Positions 21,663 to 32,600 of a DNA stretch of 64,000 bases are shown here, piece by piece. Both the position numbers and the translations under genes were made by a program. The first letter of the stretch is position 1. The number at the start of each line of letters is the position of its first letter. This stretch comes from Mytilus galloprovincialis (taxonomy: Eukaryota; Mollusca; Bivalvia; Mytilida; Mytilidae): positions 52,704,833 to 52,768,832 of the forward strand of contig NC_134851.1 in assembly GCF_965363235.1 (NCBI RefSeq), in the 5' to 3' direction. The notes beneath the pieces are model-generated. The model was not told the origin of the DNA. It saw only the letters and a list, made by a program, of their open reading frames with translations, and did not search any database.

Positions 21663-24443
21663 ATGAAGTTGGAACTTGTAACCCTTGTTATCCTTATTTC
21701 TCTGATGTACAATGTAGACGCTAGACCTGCACAAAGAACGACAAGGGTAGGTCTTTTGTTATAGAGTATACGTTATAATGCGTAAAATAAAATACGCATG
21801 TTTCCCTGTATATTTTATGATGTTGCCTTACAAAATAGAAGTACAGTCATCGATACTCATGTGGTCGATGGCAGTATAATTTATATCAGAAGATAAAGTC
21901 GACATTTTCTTTTATTAATATCGAAATCATAGGTAAAATGTAAGAAAATTTCAATGCATCAATAATCAATGTAAGAAAGACAGACAATGTATTAACAAAA
22001 TAAATATCATATTTAAAAGCAGTGAATGACCCCTACGACCTCTACACAGAACCAAACATTAGCTATCTACTAGACGTCTGTATAGAGGATGCGGATATAG
22101 AGATCTAAATGGGTTTCAGATTTTTAATACATTGATCACTATAAAAAAATTAACTATGATCCATTCCATGAAATTGAAACAATGCTAAAATTGCAAAAAA
22201 ATCAAATTTATTTGCCGATGATAATTCCCATTAATCTGTTAGAAAAAAACAAATACATATAACACAAACGTCAAGGAATCGCTATGCATGCATCTTGCGT
22301 TATTAGAATCTATACTCTGCACATGTTCTTAGTTGTCTCGATATTTCATTTTAACTGACAGCGTGATTCTTGCACTTTTACCAGAATTTAAAAATACCTT
22401 TTCAAACATCATAATAGATGATATGGATAACGTTGATAAATTGTTTTATATCTTTCATGTCGGTCAGTATTGCAGTATGCTGCTTCATTTCTTTAACGTC
22501 ATGGTCACACCAACTACATGATATCAGAGACATATACTTATATGTATCTGACGATCTATACATACGTTTATTATGTCTCTGATGATATATACATACGTTC
22601 ATTATGTCTCTGATGATATCTACATACGTTCATTATGTCTTGTAATTTTATTATTCTTGTGATTTTTTATTTACTGTGGTATTTTGTTCACTTTGTGTAT
22701 GCCACCAACCCCATTTTGGCATAGCTGTGCAATTTATTTTAATGAGGAACATTTTTTATAAAGTTAATTAACGCCGTCATGAGTTGATCGGTCGTTATAA
22801 AATATCTGTTTCACAGATGACGACGGATCTGTCAAATTGTCGTAACCCAATTCTGTCCTTGTCCCCCTGAATGTCACATTTTATCTGCGGTTTTGTACTT
22901 ACATGAACAGCATAACACGGGTGCTACAGGTTAAGCATAATTTGCTTAAGCACTTGCGATCACTCCGGGTTTGTTTTTTTGGGGTTTTTTTTGGGAGGGG
23001 GTAGTTTTCTATGTTGTGTTTTATACCTGCTGTTTTCCTTTTGATCCTTTTCTTTCACTCTACGAGTTTGAATGTCCCTGTGGTATCTTTCGCCTCTCTT
23101 TTATCAGCGGTATATATGTACTTCGTGGATACTTCCTTATATTGTATCGAGGTACACGTTTAACTATCACTCATTTACTATTTATATGTATGGGAAGTTC
23201 GTTTTTCGTTATTGACTGTTTATATACAAGGAAATAAAACTGAACCGATGCATTGTTAAGTCTCTGAGTAAAAGTATTATATCAAATACGGTGACACTTG
23301 AAATTAGATACATTTTTTTTTCTTTTAGGGGCTGTTTGGAAGTCTGTTTGATGCTCTCAAGAGTCAAATGGGGTAAGAATACAAGCATCTTGTACGTGTC
23401 TAATTATTAGTTAAACAAAATAACCAAAAAAAAAATATAAAGACATTGTTTAAATGACAATTGTATAAAGTATATAAAATATATAAATATATTATTTTAT
23501 TCTGACAGACCATCATATCAATTCTTCTTTACTTGTCTCGGTTTTAAAGAAAAAACAAATATTCCAAGGGTTCTTTAATAGATAACATAATTATGTTTAA
23601 TATATGTAAACTGGGACATTGGGCCTTTGTTACAATTTATGAATTATATAACGGAATACTTCTTCAAAGATGTTTTCAAATATTATTTCTGATTTTCCTG
23701 ATTTTAGAGATGTCATAGAGAAGACTAAAGCTATGAATAGTCAAACCGAAAATGACATTGAAAACGCAAAAGATGAAATGGGAAATAGATTTAAAAATGC
23801 TTGGGAAAAAACTGGAGACGCTTTTGGTAGCCTTGGAGGTAAAATGGGTAACCTTGGAGAAAAAATGGAAAGTGGTATGGAAAATGCTTGGGATAAAACT
23901 AAAGACGGATTCGATAGCCTTGGAAATAACATGGGTGAATTTGGAAATATGATGGGAGGTGGTATGAAAAATGCTTGGGATAAAACTGGAGACGCTTTTG
24001 GTAGTCTTGAAAGTAAAATGGGTAATCTTGGAGAAAAAATGGGAAGTGGTATGGAAAATGCTTGGGATAAAACTAAAGACGGCTTCGGTAGCTTTGGAAA
24101 TAACATGGGTAATTTTGGAAATATGATGGGAGGTGGTATGAAAAATGCTTGGGATAAAACTGGAGACGCATTTGGAAGCCTTGGAGGTAAAATGGGAAGT
24201 GGTATTGAAAATGCTTGGGATAAAACTAAAGACGGCTTCGGTAGCTTTGGAAATAACATGGGTAATTTTGGAAATATGATGGGAGGTGGTATGAAAAATG
24301 CTTGGGATAAAACTGGAGACGCATTTGGAAGCCTTGGAGGTAAAATGGGAAGTGGTATTGAAAATGCTTGGGATAAAACTGGAGACGCATTTGGTAGTTT
24401 GGGAAACAACATAGGAGATGCATTTAACAATGTTTGGCCATAA
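21663..24443 (+). CDS. secreted Gly/Asn/Met-rich two-type repeat protein
   Basis: Unrecognised family. Three coding exons, 21663-21746, 23329-23372 and 23708-24443, join with GT-AG introns and compatible phases to give 287 residues. Residues 1-20 are a signal peptide ending NVDA. Residues 21-28 (RPAQRTTR) could be a short propeptide with a basic cleavage site. Exon 2 encodes an amphipathic stretch beginning GLFGSLFDALKSQM. Exon 3 carries eight units from residue 73, each opening NAW(D/E)KT. Type 1 reads GDAFGSLGGKMG and type 2 KDGFGSFGNNMG, then NFGNMMGGGMK; they alternate 1-2-1-2-1-2-1-1. Units are 29 residues, but later type 1 units are shortened to 22. The protein has no Cys and ends NNVWP. 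The DNA repeats are nearly identical, which implies recent unequal exchange. AATAAA follows at 24481. Structural matrix or amphipathic-helix roles are possible; neither is shown. Confidence 0.85.
22548..22640. repeat. 31-bp tandem repeat, three units
   Basis: Three consecutive 31-bp units start CTGA(C/T)GAT and share TACATACGTTCATTATGTCT with few differences. They lie in intron 1 of the two-type repeat protein gene. Confidence 0.85.
22955..23110 (+). repeat. dispersed repeat family A copy
   Basis: Forward copy: TTTTTTGGGGTTTTTTTTGG, then TTTCTATGTTGTGTTTTATA, then GAGTTTGAATGTCCCTGTGG and TATCTTTCGCC. It lies in intron 1 of the two-type repeat protein gene and lacks the usual start of the block. 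Confidence 0.6.
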
Positions 24444-24480
24444 TACCATCACACATACAAGTATTTGCATATATGTTATA

Positions 24481-24486
24481 AATAAA
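24481..24486 (+). terminator. polyadenylation signal of the two-type repeat gene
   Basis: AATAAA 38 bases after the stop codon, with a second GAATAAA about 40 bases further on. Confidence 0.6.
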
Positions 24487-24566
24487 ACCTTAAATATACT
24501 TTATTTTCTGAATTTTTGAATAAAACATTATTTCAGTTTTATGTCTTTCATCGGCATTGTATTATT

Positions 24567-24659
24567 GTAACTAACCCTATATGGTACCTGACCCTAAACT
24601 TTTTTTAGGTTTAGGGTAACTAACCATATATGGTACCTGACCATAAACCTTTTTTTAGG
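24567..24659. repeat. 49-bp tandem duplication
   Basis: Two successive copies of a 49-bp unit, each with GTAACTAACC(C/A)TATATGG and TACCTGACC(C/A)TAAAC. Non-coding. Confidence 0.75.
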
Positions 24660-26320
24660 AAAACGAAACTCTATATCAAATATATAAAGTCACCACGTGT
24701 AGTCTGTTAACCAATCATATCCCAATAAATCTATAGGAAGTAAGATAATGCTGTTTATTTCCATAAAACAACTTTTATTCAGTCAAGTAAAACGATTTTA
24801 AGATTCTATCAGAATAGTCTATCATAATAAATGGAACTTTAAAAAGATAGGCGAAAGATACAAAAAGTAAAATCACAAAAATACCGAACGCCAAAGAAAA
24901 TGTATTGCTACCTATAACCATTCCATTATATTGGCAACGATGTGTTAACAAAACAAACAGACACTCAAACCAAACAGACATTCAATCTTATAAGTTGAAA
25001 AAAGTTACAATGCCATGGTAAAAAAAATACTAAGAAAAAACAAACTACAGTATACAACACACAGCATAGAAATCTGATGACTGAGCAACGCGCATTTCAT
25101 CGATGTTCAAGAGGGAACGCGGGTGCTCTGGAAGGATAAGCAGATACTGTTCCACATTTGCACCTGTTGATTGATAATTAAAAAAACCATCGAAGACAAG
25201 AACCCAGTTTTATTTTCGTTTTGTTTAATTTCATTTTGGCATAACCTTATTCTGATCTTTATTTCCTTGTTAGAACATCAGAACCAAACTGCTTCCTTTA
25301 AAGTGCAATAAAAACAGAAATTATAATTTTAGATATGTTTATTAGCTTCTCAGTTTTACTATAAATATACACAAATGAAAGAATACATATTATAAAAAAA
25401 GTCATCGTTTTATTCATAACTTAAACAGCACATGTACAGCAACAACTGTTCACGCTTAATTTAAAATTAAAAATGGTAAAACAAAGAAAAAAGAAAATCA
25501 GAGATCTATCAAAATAAAGAACAGTTTAAATTAATCTTAACAAAATATAATATGCAAAATTTATTATAGAGTTAGATGTTAAGCAGATAAACATAAAATA
25601 GTTTCTATCATGAGATCAATTTGTCAATACCATTTGTAATGACTTTGATGTTTTAGTAATTGATCATTTAACAAATAAAAGGCTGACCTATTTTTCTCTA
25701 CCAAAAACACCCACACTTTCTTGTATTGCATTATAATGCAATAACAACATAGAATTTAAATGATACTATACACCTTATATAGATATAGGAAGATGTCGAA
25801 TAATTGCCAATGAGACAACTCTCCATCCAAGTCACTATTAATAAAAGTAAACCATTATAGGTCAAAATACAGTCTTCAACACGGAGCCTTGGCTCACACC
25901 GAACAGCAAGCTATTAAGGGTTATATAAAATTACAATTGTAAAACCATTCAAACGGCAAAACCCACGGTCAAATCTATATAAAAAACGAGAAACACTTAT
26001 AGACCACTTAAAAAACTTCTGAACATCAGATTCCTGGCAGGTGCAAACAGTTGTTCTTTTTTTTTGTATCCGTGAGATAAGTAAAACTGTTCATTTTTCG
26101 TGTTTCTCAAGTTGTTTCATCTTTTTTCGGTGTCTATATGCAAAAATACAAATCATGTTCCAAATCTAATAAATGACACGGTATAAATATTGAATTGGGT
26201 GTTAATTTTTCATAAAGTTGTGTTGTGGGTATGCTTTGTTTACGTTTGACATGATGACTGATCATATCTCCTAAGCACTAAATTTAACTACTAGTATCTG
26301 AATGTCATTCATAAATGATA
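24660..26320. other. gene-free stretch with dispersed repeats
   Basis: Contains a family C fragment near 24865-24900, a decayed reverse copy of family A at about 25020-25165 (GGTGCTCTGGAAGGATAAGC) and a family B copy at about 25790-25990. The remainder is AT-rich with no supported gene. It is the 3' flank of the first peroxidase gene. Confidence 0.55.
25788..25990 (+). repeat. dispersed repeat family B copy
   Basis: Contains GATTGCCAATGAGACAACTC-like sequence, AACACGGAGCCTTGGCTCAC, ACCGAACAGCAAGC, and the closing TCTATATAAAAAACGAG. A fuller copy lies at 34186-34390, and partial copies at 15755, 19755, 26865-26990 (reverse), 28530-28570, 32850-32930 (reverse), 46140-46235 and 59572-59600. The size and dispersion would suit a SINE, but no tRNA-like promoter box was identified. 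Confidence 0.7.
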
Positions 26321-26606
26321 TTAACCTCTTCTTATTTTTCTTTGGAGGCTTCTGATATTCGGGAGTCCATTGATATTTTGTAGTTTCCTATTTTTGCGTG
26401 TTTTGATATTATTAAGACAAGTGAATTGTACTGGAGACCCTACACACTTCTTGCCACAGCTGTTTGGTTTAGGCTTGTTACAAACTCTCATTTTAACACA
26501 TCTGTTTCTCTTTACAAAACTTGACCATCCACCATCAACACAGTTCTTCCATTTCTGAAGATTCACGCCTGGCAGTGAAGAACAACTTATCTCGGGATTA
26601 ATATTA
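26321..26606 (-). other. peroxidase exon 12: Cys-rich thrombospondin-1-like tail
   Basis: Encodes residues 751-845. Seven Cys lie at 759, 773, 787, 793, 801, 805 and 814 around GGWSSF, CNKPKPN and CGKKC. This resembles a thrombospondin type 1 repeat in its W..S core and Cys spacing, although the usual tryptophan ladder is reduced. A basic 31-residue extension ends the protein ([10 protein letters not shown]...QRKIRRG). That extension is absent from the second gene. Confidence 0.75.
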
Positions 26607-29600
26607 CTGTAAAAGAGAAATAAAAAATCGTTATTTTTAAATATTCGCAGAACATGGTAGAAAAAAACTATACTACTGAAACGAAAATGAAATAATATTA
26701 GTTTTTAACATTAACTATTTGTTTCGATCGTTTCGATCGAAGCAAATAATTCATCATCCAAAGAGGAAATATGAATGTCTGAGAGTATATGTTAAACTAC
26801 CAATATGCTTCTTTGAAGGCCTTCATGAAGAGTTATAAACAAACATTTCTTGGTAATGTTTGTTTTGAGCCAAGGCTCCGTGTTGAAGGTTGAAGGTCGT
26901 ACTTTGGCCTATTATGGTTTACTGTTACAAATTGTGACTTTGATGGCGAGTTGTATCATTGAAACTCATACCACATCTTCTAATATCTATTTAAAATCTA
27001 ATTATACCGCTGGTAATATAATATTTTACCTGGAGGTAGTCTTTCTGAAAACGTCCTTAGGAATTCTGTTGATGTTAGTATTTTCGCAAATAATTTTAGC
27101 CATAGTTGCCTTCTTAATTTCTGTCAGCTGTGCTGGAGTAAACTTAACGTTAGTATTACTTTCATAAAAGAATCGATCACCAAATTTCAAGGCACGGAAT
27201 TGTAATCCTATCATACAGGCAAATGTAGGTCCGACTTTCCCTCCTGGTATTGGGGTTTCTGATACACCACCGGTAAATAGGTCGATGTCCCATGGCGAAC
27301 TAATGAAAAGAAACATATAAGGGTTATAATTCAAAAATGAAAATATGTTGTAAACACAAAATGATGTCATATGTCCTTTTACTTGTCTATTTCCCAAATT
27401 TATGCAATGTCTGCATTTTAAATTTAATGTTTGTATTTTATAGCTTTAAAATAAACAAGTGATAAAATATCCAAATTGGGATATTGATAAAATTCTTTAT
27501 TAAAAAAAACAATCGAATTCATTACTGAAAAATGTTTGCCTCTGGATGTGCTTTTCTTATTGCCTCATTAGGATCGTGCAAGGTCAAATATTTCAAAAGT
27601 CAACTGAATTGTGAAGAGCAAAATTAATATGCTAAAAGAAAAGGACCAAAACATAATAGCTGTCACCTTCCTGACGGAAATAAGCTTTAGTCTCTTAATT
27701 ATTTATAAATATATAAACAAATGTACGAAAATGACTAGTAAATATGAAATTACATACCTGTAAGTATTTGAAAGTGCCAGCGCTTCAGCTGTCGAATGAT
27801 GCTCTAATCCTCCTGATACACCTGCTGTAAAATCATCGGCAGGCGTCAATTCACACACCATTCTCCAAATATTATAACTAGCTATTCCGTGATCTCTTCC
27901 TCGCTGTACGTTAACGGCTGCAAGGTCACCTCCAAAACCATGTGTTCTCTCAAAAAGCCTTTCTGTTAGTTCCTTCGTCATTTTTCTGTCTACCTTTTGA
28001 GAAAATTCTTCATAAAGACCCCTTGTTACAGAACTTATTCCACCATTTGTATCATATATCTTATTTGGTTTTAAGAATTCATCATGTAGAAGGGGGCTTT
28101 GATTAGAATGCAACGGGCCATTATATGCTAATCTCTGTCTGACCATGCTATGTCCAAATCTGAAAGCTGCGGCTGAGAAGCCATTCCTAATCTGTGGTTT
28201 GGTCGTGGTATCATAGTCAGTAAAATATCCGGATGGTTTTGGTTTCAAATCTAGATCTACCATTTGCTGATCACCAAGGATATGCGGTAAATATTCATTA
28301 TAGGTGACGTGTTGTATCATGGCACCAATAATTTTTCTGGTTTCTTGGTAAGCCCTTTCATCAATCCATCCATTCATCTGTGTAAGTGTGTCAGCTATGC
28401 GATTGTGTTCTTTCATCCAAATTGTTTGTAATGCTATCAATGCTGGTTGTTGGTTTACTCTGGGATCGCCTACCGAATAATTGATTATGCAACTCATTTA
28501 ATATGGGAAATATATTTTAAAATGTATATAAAAATGAGGAGATGTGGAATGATTGCCAATCAAACAAACTATTCGCCAGACATCAAATAACTTGTCCCTT
28601 GTTGTCTGGTGGATAGTTGGTCTTAATGGCAATGAGACCACACCATCACAATGATTAAAACATTACTTCAGTTTCTTATTCAGCCATTAAAACTATACGA
28701 ATACGAATACTATATTCAACCTGTCGTCGGCCCATAAATCAGGGCAGTCTATTCGAAGATGTGTGTAATAAGGATGATTGCCGTTATAATTATTACTGAT
28801 TTCTAATCACCTATCAGTGTCACCAAAACATTATATAATAGAATAACGACATATGCAGCTTTTGAAACTGCTGTCGTTATAGAGTTTTACTTTCATATCC
28901 ACAAATTCCCAAATGTGACAATTTTTACATGTTTTAAACTCAACTTTACAAGAAAATGAACGGCTGTGTCTCATTATTTATTTTGCTAATACAAATATAG
29001 TGTTTACATATTTTAACCGGATCAATGACCATAACTGGACACTTCATTGATGAGTTTATCCCAAAACACCAGTCTATATATGGACTGGTCTATAATGAGC
29101 GAACGGGATAAACTCCGCCCAGTCAAGTGAAATAAATCAAGTAATACCTGGATTGAAATTTTGTATAAAGGCATGTTACATATACATATACTGATTATGA
29201 TTAGACATAAGTCCAAAAAAATATGATAATGAAAATATGAAGTTAACTATGGAAGTGGTTTTCTTCTGGTCAAACATTTATAGGATCTGCTTACCCTTCC
29301 GGAGCACCTGAGTTCACCCCTAGTTTTTGGTGGGGTTCGTGTTGCTCAGTCTCAAGTTTTCTATGTTGTTTCTTGTGTAATATGATTGTCTGTTTGTCTT
29401 TTTCATTTTTTAGCCATTGCATTGTCAGTTTTTATTTATGAGTTTGACTGTTCCTCTGGTATCTTTTTATTTTGCCATTTGATTTGACTTTCCGTTTTAA
29501 ATTTTCCTCGGAGTTCAGTATTTTTGTGATTTTATTTTTTATTTTTGTACCTTTGTTGGTCTGTGAAAGACATTAAATCCTTATCAAAATTTCGTAGAAG

Positions 29601-32600
29601 TGTACTACCTGAATTTAATAAAATTAAGAATTTTGTGTTGATGGCGGATAGATTTTGTTTAACGCAACATTAGCTACGAGGTATATGATTTTTTTTGTGT
29701 TCAATCATTAATGAAAGTGAAATAATAAATCATTTTAGCAGCCAGTTTGGTTAAATGCATTTTGTTGTTGTTGGTTTTTTTATGTCTCATTGGGACATTC
29801 TTCAAATCTTTTATTCATAAAAGTCAAATGTTTTGAAAACGTAAATATTTGTTTTACATAATTACCTGCGTGAAAACACTTAATATTTGGATTTGCTGCT
29901 GGTAAGATACATGATGCTTTGTTTAAAATGTCTTTAGGAAGTAGTTGATTATTGGTAGACGATTTCAATCGACCTGAATGGCAATATAGGTACAATCATA
30001 CACAAGGTTATCTATTCTATTATAAGATAACAAAAATGGTGTTTATCAATGAATCAAAGGCTCAAATAATATTGGGTTTTAATACTTTCGGTTTTGTATT
30101 TGAAAGGAATGAAAACGGCAACGACGGCGGTACTAGAAAAGCTTGAGGGATCATCCATACAAATGCTAGCAACAAAAGTTTATATAAAAAGATGTACAAA
30201 TACGTAAAATTAACCAAAAAAAACCAAATAATATCTAAAGCAGACATATTTTCAAAATCGAATTCGTAATCGGAAAATTTATTCTTCTAATTGAAAATGC
30301 AAACGCTTTTTTTAACAATCACTTTCTGTTATTTCACTCGTGCTGACACTTTTTACCAATTTGACACATAGAACTATTTCCTGAAAATTGTTGGGAAATA
30401 TGAAAGGTTGTAAAACATTAAATTATTTATCATTGGTTAGAATAAAACATACCACCAGAAAATTGACGAAGACTGTCGGCAGTTTTTTTATTAGAACCAT
30501 AAACAGCTGAACCATCCAAATAATGTGTATTCATATTCAATTGTTGTCGTGATCCTGGAAAATAATAGTTTGCAATTAATATATATCATAAATGCGTAAT
30601 TCTTCGTCGTCTGATTTAAAAAAGGGTCACCACAGCCGTGCATTACATATAATGAATTGGAATGTCAACAATACACATGTGTACAAGAACAAATAAATTT
30701 GAAGCGCATTTCTGAAGAACAATAAATGTAAATTATATTATATATCATGTTGTATCCCGCTTAAGCACCAGTCCCACTAGACCACGATCGCACAACGCTC
30801 ACCGCGATCTAAAATAAATTCAGATCGTGGTGAGGTCGCGCTTATTCTGCGACCTCTCTACGCTTATCAAGATCTTTCTACGCTCTTCACGTTCTCACTA
30901 CGATCATACCACGAGTTATCCAATTGCAACACGATCTTATCACGCTTAAGGTGGCTCGGCCCTTTAACAGTGCGCATATTTTAACGCATGTTTCTTACGA
31001 CGAGTGCCTTGGAAACGGTCGCTTTTAGGGGTCTTCTCAAAAATAGCTTTGACGACCTTGGAACGCGGGCGTGTATGAAAGCACCCTTTACGATGTAAAC
31101 AAGCGATGAAAAACGTTCTACAAAACAGGAAATACGTACGGTCAGAAATATACAGTGCTTTCTTCATTTTTTCACATAAAATTTTAAAAGGACATAAATT
31201 AAGCATAACATTAGAAAAAAGAAAATATAAATACTGACATGTACGACGTCGACGGCATCTGGCACACACATTCTCATCATACACGTTCCCCCTTTTAAAA
31301 AGTCCGTTCATACCCTATTTTCATTAGACTACCGGCTAAATAAAATGATGTCTTGAAGATTTACATATGAAAATGTTTTGCCAATGACGCAATGTTTAAC
31401 AGTAAAGATATGATAGTGATGTAAACAACTGCATGTTATCGTACGGCTTTCAAACACAAGTAAAACCCGTATAGTATGCTTTAAAGGCACCGGGGTTTAT
31501 TTTCATGCTATCTTTTGGTGTTTTATAGCATTTTGTTACTGTCATAAATCTCTTGTTTTACTTGAAATATCTTAATTTCTAAGTTTTGTTAGGATTTAAT
31601 CCCGAGAATGTGAAATATTTATCCACTGCAAAATTTTAATAATAGTTAAGTATTTTTTTTTTTTCCAAAAATATTTGAACAAGTCATATCAATTTTTTAA
31701 TAAAGACTTACTTAACAGTAACATTTTCATTTAAAGATTTATTTACTATATCAAATAATCATGGCACGAAAAGTCTAACAAATTTTCTCGTATCATTATT
31801 CTATGAGTTACCCGAACAATAGTCCTATATATAAGACCTCGGCGTAAATGTTTTCTATTTAATATGATATTTTTCTATTACATATTTTGCTAATTGTTAT
31901 TTTGTTAATTTGCTATTTTCTGTTGTGAGGAAATATCAGCGTAAAAACTAAAATAATTGAATCCTGAAGAAAGTGTTATTACCAACGGATCCAGCAACAC
32001 TGACACTTTACTAATTTGATTATTTGTTTTACGCAGAAATACAATAACATTTTAATAATTTGCTGTTTTCACTTTTTTATGTATATGAAAATTGACCAAT
32101 AGTAACCGGGAAGTAGTATTCCGACCTTATATCGGTATATGATATTATCACTCAATACCGCATGCTTTGCAGAGGACCGCAACATATGGTTTGACATGCA
32201 TGTCGATATTTTGCGTATAAGGACACACACCCGCAGTTTACCGGGAAGTTCCAAACACTACTAAAGACTTTATAAATAAAATAAAACTATACTACTTACT
32301 AGGTTCAGGAAAAGTTTGGATTGTAAATTTAAAACTTCGCCCAGTACAGAGGGACACTATATTACTAATTAGTCGGTGATGTTGGCAAACTTTACAGCTA
32401 ATTTCCTAATGCATGTAAAGCAAGACTTAAAGTTTGATTAAGCTTGCTTGCTTTGCTCGTATATTGTACTAATGTAATTGGGGAAAACGTCCAATCAAAT
32501 TTAAATATATTATATACAGATTGAAAGATGCCTATATATATATATTGTTTGAAAATGTCAATGTTAATTACAAAGCTTGAATTAACGTTTATACAAACAG

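Noticed and set aside
23676..24470. Minus-strand open frames of 264, 229 and 65 codons opposite the two-type repeat gene
   Set aside because: They are mirrors of the repetitive coding strand. They have no splice or promoter context, while the plus strand has a signal peptide exon and closing splice phases.
26850..27167. 105-codon plus-strand frame
   Set aside because: It is made of a reverse family B repeat and the antisense of peroxidase exon 11.
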